This document shows, in pieces, positions 9,786 through 21,035 of a DNA stretch of 46,528 nucleotides (the stretch's first letter is position 1; every line of letters begins with the position of its first letter). The notes beneath the pieces were generated by a model that did not search any database, was not told where the DNA came from, and saw nothing but the letters and a program-made list of their open reading frames with translations. The DNA lies in the NCBI GenBank assembly GCA_007026445.1, contig VDMD01000161.1:1-46528 (forward strand). The letters are read 5' to 3'. The position numbers and the translations under genes were made by a program. Origin of the DNA: Schizophyllum amplum (taxonomy: Eukaryota > Basidiomycota > Agaricomycetes > Agaricales > Schizophyllaceae).

Positions 9786-10385
9786 TGCTGGACTTGATTG
9801 TGGTGGGTGAAGTGGTTGAAGTCGCTGAGATGGTAGGAAGCTGGGCTGATAGTTTCCATTCCTCATCCCACCGCCTTATATACCTGTCGCCCAAGGGGTC
9901 AATGTCAACGATTCTTGTGAATCTATGATTTCATGAGCGACAATGACGCGGAAATGTGCGAACTGAAACGAGCTTGTTTGCTTCGGAGACAAAGTTGGCT
10001 TTTGGTTGGCTTCTCCCGAAGACTCCTGATACCACCTGCGAGACGATGGGAGGCAGGTCGCCGATCCGCGGCTTCGCCGCGTGCTTGTCTGAACCTTGCG
10101 CCATGAAGCACACGTCAGCCCTGGCGTTTACACGGTTCGGAATTGCTGGGTCGCGGAGTGCTCAGATTTTACATGCCACTTTCAAAGTCAGGGTAGGTCT
10201 CGCGTGGATTATGTCGAATGTACAGTAGGTTTTAGTACTTTAACGACTGTGAGCAATTCTGGTCTATCGAAGGATATTACAGTCACTCACCACTGGAACA
10301 AGCATTTGCATGCAGTCGCTTTCGCGGAGGATAGTGCAGAATGGCCGAAGGAGCCTCTTTGCAGGTTTCGCAACCATACGCGACT
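9786..10385. other. Intergenic region upstream of the Con-6 gene
   Basis: Holds the Con-6 promoter and the 3' flank of the F-box/WD40 gene (-). No coding region with family features was found. The 600 bp upstream space is larger than most gaps here, which would suit a regulated gene. Confidence 0.45.
9876..9882 (-). promoter_or_regulatory. TATA box of the Con-6 gene
   Basis: TATATAA on the minus strand, 91 bp upstream of the ATG at 9785. Confidence 0.6.
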
Positions 10386-12713
10386 TCAAATTTGTATAAA
10401 GCTGGTATCGATGCCGTGGGAGAAATCCCATATACATATCCGCTTTGGGGAATAAAGTGAGGAGGTTGTTTCCCAAAGGGGTATGCCGATACACACCTGA
10501 TCTTCCCCGCACGACACGATCTGCGGCACCTCACGTCAGCTATGCGCGATCTTGCGGAGATTTATGACGACAATACCTTCGTGTGGTCGAATGCGATACA
10601 GAATATGCGCCCGGTGTGGCCACCGGTGAGGTCGGCGACGAGCGTGCCCGTAGCGCGATCCCACACCTGCGCACCGTTGGCGTCAACCTGTCTTGAACAG
10701 AAACCAAATCGGAAGCGCACCTTGATAGTCAAGTCATAGCTGCCGCTGATCACAAATTCGCTTCCAAGCGCGACACTGCGCACGAGATCTCCGTGTTGCT
10801 CTCCGCGCAAGGCGATGGTCGCGCCACACGTCGGACATGCAGCTTGGCGCGCGGAGTCAGGTGAGGTAGCTGCCGGTGGTGTGGCGGGTGTTGTAGTACT
10901 AGCCAGCGGCGCGCCAACGGTTTCCGGCGGACACGTCGACCACCCGGAGGCGTTCAGTATATCGAACAATCTCAAGTGCTTGTCTGAAGAACCGGACAAT
11001 ACGTAAGGTAGTTTGAAGTCGATGGATGCGATCCTGTCGTTACGTGTCAGCGCATGTCAGTGTCCATTGGCAAGAGACTTGCCCGCGATGGTGATGATTC
11101 TCAAAGGTACGCAGGAGCTGACCTGTATCAGCATCCCAAAGCTAGAGACTCGTCAGTGGCAGTAATACGAGGCGTACGAGCCGCTTACCCTGACGGAGCG
11201 ATCGCCGGAGCCCGAGACAATGAGGTTGCCACATAGTGCTACGGCGTTCACGGCAGCACGATGCTCGACTAGTACATGCTGCGGTCGTAATGTCGGAAAG
11301 GCGTAAGTGCGAACAGTGTGATCTACAACATAGGTCAGTAAGGCGGTCTAGCTGAAGACTGGATGGTCGCAAACCTTTGGAGCACGTCACCAATCTCTGC
11401 TCGTCAAATCGCACGCAGAGTACGCTATCCTCGTGGTCCTGAATCTCCCCAACGCATCGATCCTCCATCAAGTTGTACAGCGCCACACGGCAGTCGCTTC
11501 CGGCAGTGGCCAGATAGCCAACCGGCTGTCCGTCCGCATCCACGTCCCGCACACAAAGTGCAAGCACGGAAGAGGTATGCACGCCGCCGATAACACGGAC
11601 AACGGCGCCGGTAGCGAGATCCCACTCTCGTACAGTGCGGTCTCGCGATCCCGTAAACAAGACTTGCCTGCTGCAGGATGAACTAGTCGCTGGATATGTG
11701 TAGAGTTGCAGGCAGTAGATCGTGTTCGAATGTCCTTGAGGGCCTTGAAGGGTCGTACGCCGGTACGAGCCCGTACGAAAGCGTTTGCTGAGCTTCGTGA
11801 GGGTATAGTGGAGGAGCCTATAATCTGGAGTGGGGGATAGGTGGGGGGAGCTGGACGGGCTAGGCTGCAGCATGGGCGGGGGCGCGCAATGTAGGAAGTC
11901 GCTGAAAGCCCTCCCAATGTAAGCAGGACTAGATGGCGCGTGGGCGGCGCTGGCTGGCGCTATGTCGGCAGCTGAGAAGGAGGCGTATCCAGAATCGAAT
12001 TCGATCTCGTTGTGTTCGATTGCAGTGCTGGTCTCTCCTGCGTTCGCGGTGTCTTCGTTGGTGCTGGCGCCTTCTTCACCTTCTTCAGCACCCATGCCCT
12101 CATCGTCTTCTTGCACGTATTCGTCAACGGAAACTTCATCAATCGCAGGTGTGCGCCACGTCCAGCCTCGCTGCTGGCAGAGGTCCTTCCAGTGTGTCTG
12201 ATCGCAGGATAGAGCGCGCCATTGACGAGAGACGCGAGAACAAGCATGCAGACCTTCCGCGGGTAAGAGTGCAAAGATCTGTAACGCGATTTCGGTCGGG
12301 AGAGACTGGAAGTGTTACATCAGCACTGTGGACGAGAATGCAGGTAAAGTAGCGCACAGCGACAAGGTCGAACTGTAATAAAGGCAGGATACGACGTTGC
12401 AGAGACGCCAGTCGATTGCGCGGAAGGGAGAGCAGCAGGTTATACACCAGTTCTATGGAGATCAGTCGAGGCTCGAGGTTCACTAACGTCGTCGCGCACC
12501 TTCCGACTCCTGGAGGGACAGTCTGTTCATATCCTTATCTAGCGTGTCCACATCGAGTGGCATGATGTCGTGCTGAGAATGCCCCCTTGAGTCCTTGCTG
12601 CCGATGTTCCTCTCACGGCGCGAGCTTGACGGCCTTGCCGTCTCTACCATGGGCGACTTGCCTGCACGCTTCGCGGTCATCGGTAAGGGCATGTCTGTGG
12701 CCAGGGGGTTCAT
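10386..12713 (-). CDS. F-box/WD40 substrate receptor of an SCF ubiquitin ligase
   Basis: The protein starts MNPLATDMPLPMTAKRAGKS. It then has a helical stretch ELVYNLLLSLPRNRLASLQR, like the dimerisation segment before the F-box in Cdc4/beta-TrCP proteins. The F-box is SLPTEIALQIFALLPAEGLH followed by ACSRVSRQWRALSCDQTHWK. After a disordered acidic linker rich in Glu, Ser and Pro come WD40 blades: GSRDRTVREWDLATG, TAGSDCRVALYNL, VTCSKDHTVRTYAF, GSGDRSVRLWDADTG, GSSDKHLRLFDI, GSYDLTIKVWDRATG and a last one SCGEDQRICIWDFSHGIDTS. The stop is at 10386-10388. The first intron (47 nt) joins SLQESE to ELVYN. This layout is that of Pof1/Met30/Cdc4-type receptors, which bind Skp1 through the F-box and substrates through the propeller. 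The exact orthologue and substrate are not decided. About ten short introns interrupt the gene. Confidence 0.9.
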
Positions 12714-13168
12714 GGTCGGACGTCGACGTGGAAGTTGCCCTGAGGATCCGCGCGTCGACGCTCGCGCTCGCGCGCAACGATCAACAAAGAAGGCGTGCAA
12801 CGAGGAGTCGGAGCACCAGTCGCGTCGCCGACGGTCCCTGGAACGCGCGGGGACAACGGGTGCTGATCAGTGATGTCACTGACTGCGGAAGTACGCGAAC
12901 TGCAACTTGAAGTTGAAGTTCAACTTCAACTCTTCTCAGCAGCGGCCTTGAGGTGGCCGTTGTTCAAAGCGCCGTAAAGACTATAGATTCACGTCGAATT
13001 CCAATGCGAGGAGGATGTCAATGTAGAAGATAACGATACTGTACACGAGCAGCAATGCGATGATAGCACCTGGACTTGCATGATGGTCTAAGTAGGTAGA
13101 TGTCTGGTATAACTCTCAAGCTTCAAACTGCAATCAAAAGGTATCATGCAGCCACAGCTTCGTCGCTC
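12714..13168. other. Intergenic: promoter of F-box/WD40 gene and 3' flank of DIL gene
   Basis: No coding feature is supported. It contains the palindrome at 12911-12931. Frames read across 12714-12800 lack an ATG. Confidence 0.45.
12911..12931. repeat. 21-bp palindrome AGTTGAAGTT-C-AACTTCAACT
   Basis: Two perfect 10-bp arms around a single central base, each arm itself containing a repeated AAGTT-like half. It lies about 200 bp upstream of the F-box/WD40 start codon. A related TCAACTTCAACT occurs at 35147-35158 between two divergent genes. It could be a dimer binding site, but there is no direct evidence. Confidence 0.6.
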
Positions 13169-16100
13169 TCATCGTCGCATCGGGTTATTCAGCTCCTCCC
13201 CAACTGCGCTTGCTCTCCCTTTGCGGGCGGAAGGTTTGCGGGTGAGAGGCGTTGACTGGGTGTCGACGCGCAGGGTCTGATCCGCTGAGACGCACGATTT
13301 CGCGTCGTCGGTGTCGGTGTCCTCGTCCTCTACAGGTGGTGGGGGCCTCGTCCAGCGCGATGCTGATACAGCGCCGTCAACGAACTGCAACGAGCCAACA
13401 GGCAGATCGCGGATCTTGCGATGCCGCTTCGCCCACGCCATGGTCCCGCGGCTCATCGTGCTGGCTCTGCTCGCGCTGCGTGACTCGGTACCGCCGCTGC
13501 TCTTCTTGTCCTCGAGGAAAGGCAGCTTGTTTGGCTGTGCGGCAAGTAGCCGGGGATCCGAGGGCAGCAGGAGGGGAAGCATGTACCGCGAGTCGAGGAG
13601 TTCGCCGAGAGCCTGCGGCGGTCTGGCGGGCTCCCATATCGCCTTGTCCTGACTGCGGTCGAAGAGCATATCTAGGTACTGCTGTGCCGTAGCGACTTCG
13701 TCGGACGAAGAGTTGTTGAGCGACTTGCTGGATATACTAGCTGAGTCGGTGTCTTGGATAGACACGCTATCCTCACGGTCGCGCTCGCGCTCGACGATCT
13801 TCAGAAGGTCAGACACGGTCCAGAGGGTCATCCACTCATTGCTCACCTCCTTCCGCAATGCTTCCACACCCAGCTTGACGCGATGTCGCTCCCAATCCTT
13901 CTGCAACTGCGTCAGGTATTGGACGCACTCGTCCGTCATTCGGCCTTCGTTGACTTCATATTTGTAATCTCGCACGGCACGCCGCATTTGCAGAGGATTG
14001 ATGCTCTTCAGCGTCTGTATTGTGGCGATGAGGTTGGGAAACTCCGTGATGGAAGACAGGCACTGCATGAAATTAGGTCATTGATCCTGTGGAAATTCTG
14101 GGCGCTCACCTGCAGCCAGTTGAGGAGGTCTCTTACTGGCGCAAAATGCGACTGTACGCCTCGAGGAAGGCCCATTTGTCCAACCCACTCCTCGATGACG
14201 CTGATGTTCATGCCTATCTGCATAGCACGAGACCTGACAAAATTATCAGTATGAGAAGTGAAGAAATTACCGTTGATTGTAACTGACCTGCACAGGTATT
14301 TCTTCCTCGTAATCATGCGGTTGAATACCTCGGCTGCAAAGGTGAATTAGTTACCGTCAATAAAACCTGCCTTTCAAACTCACAAGATGTCCAGTACATG
14401 ACTTGCGACCAGAGCTGCGTCGAGAGCGCCGGATTTACGCCAGAAAGGACAAGGAGGGTATGCAGTGCCGTCAGGAAGGCAGTTATCGATTCCGGCGTCG
14501 GCGTCGACTGGCTCTCGGCAAAGAGCAGATGTAAGGGAGTGCTCGACCCCGCGCGCCCGCGGCCGATGGTGTGGCGGAGAGATTGGAATCCCCGTGAAGA
14601 CGACGACGACGTAATCGTCGCCGTGGCCGACGTAGGCGATGTTGGCCGCATAAGCGGACTTGTCGGGGCAGATGGTATGCTGTTACGAGCAGAGGAGGTA
14701 CCTAAATTTATGTTGCTTGGACCACCTTTCTTCTTCGCACCAAAGGAGCGGAAGAAAGACCACTGTTCCGACTCAAACTGGACCGACTCGAACTCTGATG
14801 CGAGAGGCGAGTAGTCAAGCAATGCGGTGTCCATGAGCTCGTCGATCTTGCGCTCAGCAAAGCGGATGATGAAGACTGAGAGCAATTGAATTTAATTCGG
14901 ACTCTGAGGAACCAACCCAAGAACGTACCGAATACTGAGTTGATAACCTCCTCTATAATCTCGAAGGAACCCAGCATTTCGCAGGCTTCACTGATTGCAT
15001 TGTCGCACTCCATGAGATGTAGCCATACGGTGAGATTGTATAGCCAGAAGACGAGGGTGGTGATGTCGTCGCCACGATTCTGGTCTACGTTTAGCGGGGT
15101 AGACGGGTAAGTGTACATATGAGCGTACTCACGAAGACGCTATCCTCGATGGTGTCCGTGGCACCGATGATCAGGTCTTCTAACCAGGTGTGGTCGCATG
15201 TCAAGCACGCGAACCTGGCTAGCAGGTACAGAGTATTGGCGGGTTGCGAGTTTCGCAAAGTCACGGGAAAGTTGGTGATGAGATAGTCAAAGATTTGGGG
15301 GAGGTGGTCCGGAGAGAAAACGAGCATGGAGGAGTAATCCGCAGGCGGTGTCTACGCTTGTTGCTTGAGATGAAGGCCAACTGCACAGTCATGGGACACG
15401 CACGTATAAAGCATCCTCTTCATCGTCTTCGTCGTCGGATTCCGATGAGGAATAGTCGAGATCGGCTTGTGGCCCCCACCACTTCGGGTTAAGCTCGAGG
15501 AGCTTACCGATATCGGTGCGAATGTCTGTCTGCGCCTGCTGCCGCTTCATATGTGCATCCAGCGAGCGTCGCCTTGCTTCCATCCGCCCTCCCTCCCATC
15601 CTTCTCCCTTCATGGCCGCCTCGAGCAGGAAAGCAACATCTTCCCGGCCGGGTAGGACGGTGTGCGCGGTAACAATATCGAGGGGCGTAAGTTTCCTGCG
15701 CGTCGTTGCAAATGGGGAGCATCCGTGGGTCATGAGAAAGGATATGAGGGTCGGCGGAGACAGCAGTGCTGCATGATGAAGAGGCGTCCAGCCCGCTGTT
15801 GGTGGGCGTGTCAGGACGCGTCCGGGGAGATTTACGCAACGCACCATTGTCTGCGCTCAGGTCCGCTCCCTGCCCGACTAGAAAGCGCACGCACTCCTCG
15901 CGTTCCACGTCGTGCTCCGAGTCCGACCCGAACCCGTATATGATGGTGCTCACGAGGCCGATGCCCTCGTCGTCGCGCGCGGCGAGATCTACGTGTGCAC
16001 GCGCATGCGGGTCCGTGAGCAGGAACTGCAGGATCTGGAGATCTCCAAAGATACAGGCGCGCGTGAGGCAGTGAGAGACAAGCTCCTGCTTCTGCGCGGG

Positions 16101-16205
16101 CGTGAGGCCTGCGTGCGAGGAGAGATGGAGGGTGATTGAGCCTGTGGAGGGGTAGAGGGGATGGAGATCCGGCTCAGCCTCTCTTTCGGACGAGGAGGAG
16201 GCCAT
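13169..16205 (-). CDS. Ankyrin-repeat and DIL (dilute) domain protein
   Basis: The start MASSSSEREAEPDLHPLYPS is the first true ATG of the frame. Ankyrin-type repeats follow: LTRACIFGDLQILQFLLTDP, VEREECVRFLVGQGADLSAD and AGWTPLHHAALLSPPTLISF followed by LMTHGCSPFATT. After an acidic linker (SSSESDDEDDEEDALY) comes the DIL domain, the cargo-binding fold of class V myosin tails: MLVFSPDHLPQIFDYLITNF, LARFACLTCDHTWLEDLIIG, FWLYNLTVWLHLMECDNAIS, EEVINSVF, FAERKIDELMDTALLDY, LSTQLWSQVMYWTSC and IGMNISVIEEWVGQMGLPRG. The C-terminus (PPPPVEDEDTDTDD and a basic SARKGRAS) is low complexity. Non-motor fungal proteins with ankyrin plus DIL are known but barely characterised. A role in organelle or vesicle tethering is inference. 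About eight short introns. It shares a 164-bp divergent promoter with RRP15. Confidence 0.85.
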
Positions 16206-16369
16206 GGTGCGCGCGCGGGGCTCGCCGAGGATGAGCGCGAGGAGCAAGCCGTGGCCGGCAGCGACACGGCCGCCCGTGATCGTCGTCCAGGCGTTTGCCT
16301 CCACCCGCGTGGCCCACCAAATTCCCCGCCGGGATGATCAAAGCGGCCCATCACTCCTTGTTTTCCGCC
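16206..16369. promoter_or_regulatory. Bidirectional promoter between the ankyrin-DIL gene and RRP15
   Basis: 164 bp separate two divergent ATGs (16205 minus, 16370 plus). No TATA box is evident. An in-frame ATG at 16334 could extend RRP15 by 12 residues. Confidence 0.5.
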
Positions 16370-17167
16370 ATGCCGTCCGCGCCCCAGCACGCCCAGAAGC
16401 GCAGAAAACTCTCGAAAGACGCGGAGGTCGCTCTCTCAGCGTCTGAGGATGAGGGGGACTTCGATGGCCCCTCCAACTCCGAAGGCAGCGGCTCTGACGA
16501 GGCCGACTCCGCGGACGAGATCGACGACATGAAGCCCCAGAAGTCCCGTCAGACCTCCAAGCGCAAAATCCGTGCCACAGGGCCTGCAATTTTTGCTGCA
16601 AATCTACAGTCCTTGCTAGACACAGAGACCCCCTCAACCCTCCCGCTTTCACTCAAGCCGTCTGTGGCGCGCAAAAAGAACGATGAAAAACTCGAACAGC
16701 GGGCCAAGAAGGCCCTTCTCATCGAGAGAAAGGAGAAGGAGGACAAGAACCACATCTCTGACGTGATTGGCGGCTGGGGGACTGAAGGGGAACGCGCATT
16801 GCGCAAGGTAGCGCAGCGTGGAGGTATGTCCACTGTCTGTGACCCGTGATACCGACCATGAAGCTTATCCTTCGTTCAGTCGTCAAGTTATTCAATGCGA
16901 TACAACAGGCGCAAGCGCAGTCAGAAGCTGTTACAGAGCAGAAAAAGTCTCAACGGGGGACGGGCAAGCAGACGCTGTCCGCACCTTCGGAACCAAAACC
17001 CCTGGGCAAGGCGAGCAAGAACAAGGACAACATCATCGGTCGGGGCAAGGATGGTATGTTGATTTCTTGTATGGCCTCGCACGTCGCTAAATGTCTGCGT
17101 AGCTACCGTCGAAAAAGACAAGTTCTTCGACTTGATCAGAGCAGGCGGGACTGTATCAAAAGCATGA
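16370..17167 (+). CDS. RRP15: RRP15, pre-60S ribosome biogenesis factor
   Basis: Rrp15 is a nucleolar protein needed for processing of 27S pre-rRNA and early 60S assembly. Exons 16370-16823, 16880-17053 and 17103-17167 sum to 693 nt (230 residues), the normal family length. The N-terminus is acidic and serine-rich (SEDEGDFDGPSNSEGSGSDE), as in orthologues. The Rrp15p domain reads AIFAANLQSLLDTETPSTLP, LSLKPSVARKKNDEKLEQRA, ERALRKVAQRGVVKLFNAIQ and ends EKDKFFDLIRAGGTVSKA. The ATG at 16370 has a purine at -3 and gives the typical MPSAPQ start. Its 3' end faces the DUF3140 gene, with 37 bp between stop codons. Confidence 0.92.
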
Positions 17168-17204
17168 TCTCCAGGTGCAATGCATCGGCTTCCTGTGCGC
17201 TTTC

Positions 17205-18541
17205 CTACTTCTGCGCATCATGTCCCCAATTCTTCAAGCTCCTGTCTGATATGAGCATACAACCAGGCTGCGAACGGAGCGCCAACCCACTTGTAAGACT
17301 TGCTGTTCGCATCCTGCGACGCTTTCTCCTCTTCCTGCGCCAGATGGCGCTTACAGTAGGAGACGACCTTGCGCATGTGGGCGATGTCGTCCTCGTCGTA
17401 CTGATCGACGTCTTCGCTCGGGTTCTTCTCTAGAATAGCGACGATCTTGCGCCCGCTTTCGTGCCCTATCGATTCTCCGGACCTATACTTACGATGTCAA
17501 GGATGGACGCACAGACGTGGCGTGAGAGTCATACCCATCGTCTTTCGCCTGGCCTGTCTCTTTTGATGCGTCGCTCTCGAGCCAGTCTTTCAGTTCGTCA
17601 GGGGTCATGTTGACCAGGGCGTTGAACTCTCTGAATGGATGTCAAAGAAACATGTCTCTGAGGTCGGGGTTCCGTAGGCTCGATCATCCGCTTCGACTAA
17701 TCAGCCTCAGTCAGGCAAGCTGAGTAGTGCGAAGCGGCTGGTAACAGGTGACCGTCACACAGCAGGGTCACGAAAGCGTGACACTGACTTAGCGAAATCT
17801 CGACTGCTCGACCTGCATCCGTCGTTGTGACGTCCGCCCAGAGGGACAAAACGCGCTGGAGCATGTATTTTTGTGCTAGCCCAGAATGTATATTGTATCC
17901 CTGATCCAGAACTCGCTCAGCAAAGCCTCAATGGGCCGATTCAGGTATAGCCTCCCCATTCAGAGCCTGAAAGCTTGAAAGTGAGGGTATTGGTTCGTGA
18001 TAGCCGTCAATGATACTCTGCTGAAATAAACAGGCTTATGGGACCTCGTAGATAAGCCTAGACTACGCGAAAACATGGTGCACTCGAGAAAAAGTCAGAG
18101 ACGTGTCCCTTGCCTGCAAACACGGGTCAGCGGCGCTGCCAGAACACGATCTACGATTGCGGACGAATTGTACCTTGCTGGTTGGGCTCTGGCTGCTGCA
18201 TGCCATTTGAACTGTGTAGCCAAAGCTTTTCCTGCAGAAACTATTGTCAAAGGAGGTCTGGCGACGGTGTCAGAGGCGATACCAGGTGGGCGAGGGTGAA
18301 ATTTCGCTAAGTCAGGCTCACGTTTCGGGCTCACGCCAAATCGGCGTTACGTTGTACCAGTCGCTCGGCGAGCCTCGCCCGCTCCCTCGCTCAAAACCGA
18401 AAACGGAATGATAACGGATGTCGGCCCGATTGCCGCTCTCCCTTCTCGGAAAAAGCACTTGCGCTTTGCGGGCTGAGGCTCGCGCGACTGAACGAGTCTA
18501 GGGGTTCCGTACTCAATGATTTCCTCTGTGGACTTGGCCAT
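17205..18541 (-). CDS. DUF3140 family protein, 117 residues
   Basis: Exons 18513-18541, 17535-17630, 17291-17482 and 17205-17241 sum to 354 nt. The product reads MAKSTEEIIEEFNALVNMTP, then DELKDWLESDASKETGQAKD, GESIGHESGRKIVAILEKNP, DDIAHMRKVVSYCKRHLAQE and ends SLKNWGHDAQK. This is the whole DUF3140 domain, found in bacteria and fungi and sometimes named DNA-binding, but with no proven function. The patchy bacterial-fungal spread suggests ancient transfer, which is general knowledge and not shown here. The first intron (17631-18512) is 882 nt, more than ten times the local norm, and contains an inverted-repeat element at 17771-18327. The 29-nt first exon completes the family N-terminus exactly (IIEEFN), which supports the long intron. 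The gene is divergent from GID8. Confidence 0.85.
17771..18327. mobile_element. MITE-like inverted-repeat element inside the DUF3140 first intron
   Basis: 17771-17801 matches the reverse complement of 18298-18327 at about 27 of 31 positions, including the perfect core TGACTTAGCGAAAT. The two arms are 557 bp apart at their outer edges. The interior has no transposase-like frame. Target-site duplications are not clear, so the true ends are uncertain. The element accounts for most of the abnormal length of the host intron. Confidence 0.55.
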
Positions 18542-18947
18542 GTTGGCGTTGATGGTGGGTGTAAAGGTCGAAGATGCGATGCTCGAGGAGCATCTTCATA
18601 ACTTCGACTCTTTGCACGCGCGGCAATAGTGACGACAGTGACGATTGTAAGCTTTGTGCACGTCGAGCATGTTTGACAGCTGCGCATAGGTGGCGAACTG
18701 TGGGATTCGATAGATGCCGCGGTTTGTCTTGAGGAGATCCCCCAGAAACAGATTTTGTGCTGCTGTTGTGCATCTTGGCTAAAGAGAGAGCACGCGGTGA
18801 CTGTGTCGAGCGCAAGCACTTGAATCTAACTTGAGATTCAGAACAATCCAAACAATGTAGCACGTGATCGTGTCAATGTAAAAATGGCCTGCCCTCAAGC
18901 AGCCCATCAAGCGAATAAAACCGACTACCCGCTCGAAAATTTCCTTC
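18542..18947. promoter_or_regulatory. Divergent promoter region of the DUF3140 gene and GID8
   Basis: 406 bp between start codons. Minus-strand frames here have no family resemblance. No TATA box was recognised. Confidence 0.4.
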
Positions 18948-20093
18948 ATGGTCCGTATCCCGACGCGTCTTTCACGATGCTTGCCCGCTCATCTTTCCCC
19001 AGACCTCACGAATCTCGATCCGCAAGGAGGAGTGGGACAGGCGCCTGCACGAAGTGCAGGTCACGAAGGAGTGAGTACTTCCCTCCTGCCCTTCCTTCCT
19101 CTTCTTTATGGGATGAAACAACAAATGGGAATCTCGCTGAACACCAATGCTGAGACAAACAATTGCATGTATTATCTGATCCTTCCGTTCATCTTTCCGC
19201 TCTGTGCTAGCCCACGCGCTCGATGCTGACTTACTCACATCAGTGACTTGAACCGCCTCATCATGGACTACCTCGTCATCGAGGGCTACAAGTCCGCCGC
19301 GGTGGAGTTCAGCCAGGAAGCCAGCCTCGCTGCGCCTGTGGACTTCGAGAGCATCGAGAACCGCATGAACATACGGGAGGCCCTTCAGCGTGGGGATGTG
19401 GAAGACGCGATCACGCGCGTCAACGATCTGAATCCCGATGTGCGTATCACCCTTCTTGCTCTCGTCCTTAGGATTACAACCTTCATGCACCACTCTCAGA
19501 CCCCTCGGGGGTCGGTGATGATACTCGACACACCAAAACTTCAGTCTTCAATATGATCTCCCTCTCAAGTCGTCGTCTTCCCTCGCCAGCCACTAATAGC
19601 ATCACCCCCAGATCCTTGATACCAATCCCGCGCTGTACTTCCATCTCCAACAGCAGCGCTTGATCGAACTTATTCGCGATAACCGCATCGACGAGGCTCT
19701 GCAGTTCGCACAGAGCGAGCTCGCCCCCCGCGGCGAGGAGAGCCCTGAGTTTCTCGCCGACCTTGAGAAGACGATGACCCTCCTGGCTTTCGAGTCGTCG
19801 CCTGCAGCACCTGCCGCTGTATCTGAGCTGCTTTCCTCCGCGCAGCGCATGAAGACGGCCGGCGAGGTCAACGCCGCCATTTTGGAGAGCTTGAGCCAGG
19901 GCAAGGAGGTGAAGCTCGTCGGTCTACTCAAGCTTCTCAGCTGGGGCGAATCCATGTTGGAGGAGAGGGCTGAGTTTCCCAAGGTGAGAGTCGCTCGATT
20001 ATGATTGTGGTGCAGGACGCTGACTGGCGTTAGCTCAATCTGCAGGAGGGGACCGTGTCGTCGGATGAAGATGACGGCAGCATGAAGATCTGA
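18948..20093 (+). CDS. GID8: GID8, LisH-CTLH-CRA subunit of the GID/CTLH ubiquitin ligase
   Basis: Gid8 is a core scaffold of the GID E3 ligase that degrades gluconeogenic enzymes. Exons are 18948-18950, 19003-19070, 19244-19439, 19612-19983 and 20034-20093, summing to 699 nt and 232 residues. The protein reads M, then TSRISIRKEEWDRRLHEVQV and TKDDLNRLIMDYLVIEGYKS (LisH), FESIENRMNIREALQRGDVE (CTLH), LYFHLQQQRLIELIRDNRID and FLADLEKTMTLLAFESS (CRA). It ends with an acidic SSDEDDGSMKI tail. The first exon in this model is only the ATG: the donor GTCCGT follows at once and a 52-nt intron precedes TSRIS. An upstream ATG at 18884 does not connect in frame. The domain body is certain, the first exon less so. 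Confidence 0.88.
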
Positions 20094-20297
20094 GGATACC
20101 TCGCACGTTTTGTATCATAGTATCGCATCGCTTCCAATGTAATCGTTCGTATCGTCGCTGGAATATTATTGTTGGATATCCTATTGTGCGGTTGGCCTAT
20201 TGTACAAGAGCATCGACGGTAAACAGCCTAAGTGGTCATATATGTTGGCAGCGGTGAGGGTAGACTGCCAGAGGACTGTTGCAGCCAGGTTGCAGCA

Positions 20298-21035
20298 TTA
20301 GTTGGGCTCGACGGTGCCGTCGATAACGTATAGGACGCCGTTAGATCCCTTGTAACCCTTTTAGCGGCGCATACAACAATGGCGAGTAGTCCCGAACTCA
20401 CCTGCTTCTTGTCGAGAACCTTCACGTCGCCCTCCAGAGTCACCTGCTGCCAATCCTCGTTGCCCGGTCCCTTCGCGGCTTCAAACGAGATGGACTTTCC
20501 ATCCAACATGGTCTCGATGGAACTTCCGGGAGCAAGGTCGAATTCAGATGTCTAACGAGGAAGGTTAGCCGAATTCATGTTCAGGCGCATGTAAGACTGA
20601 CAGGGACTACATGAGCCTCCACCCAACGCTCAATGTTGTGTTTTGAACGAGAGTCGTACTCTTGCTCAGTGATCGTCCCCTCGCGGATCTTTGGATCCTC
20701 ATGTCTGCAGAACAGGTCAGAATTCGTGCCGTCATCGACAGAAGGGGAACACACGGCTTGCGAGGCAGGCTCACGACCGCCTTGTTAGTGGGCGCAAAGA
20801 GGGTAATTTGGCGTGAGGGGTCCGCGAACATGGCGCTGAGCTCGAGCTCGCGGGCGTAGGAGTAGAATATGGAGACAGAAGGCGTGATTGTGAGGAGGTC
20901 GGCGAGCGAGGGACCGCCCTGGGCCAGCTGAGGAGTGTAGTCGCCGGACGCCATCGCGGTGTCTTTCAAGAGGATCTGTTCGGCTTGGAGGGCGCAGACA
21001 AAGGGGAGCGCAGCAAGGAAGGCAAGCAGCTTCAT
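20298..21035 (-). CDS. Secreted fasciclin (FAS1) domain protein
   Basis: It starts with a clear signal peptide MKLLAFLAALPFVCALQAEQ. One FAS1 domain follows: SLADLLTITPSVSIFYSYAR, then ADPSRQITLFAPTNKAV (H1 motif), IERWVEAHVVP, then IETMLDGKSISFEAA and NGVLYVIDGTVEPN (H2 motif). The stop is at 20298-20300. Introns of about 50 nt interrupt the domain. FAS1 proteins mediate cell-surface adhesion. A single-domain secreted form without an obvious GPI signal suggests a soluble, ER or wall-associated protein. Codons upstream of 21035 lack an ATG, so the signal peptide fixes the start. The function of this member is unknown. Confidence 0.85.

Noticed and set aside
12714..12800. Extended N-terminus of the F-box/WD40 protein
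   Set aside because: It has only a non-ATG start. ATG at 12713 has an A at -3 and begins the plausible protein.
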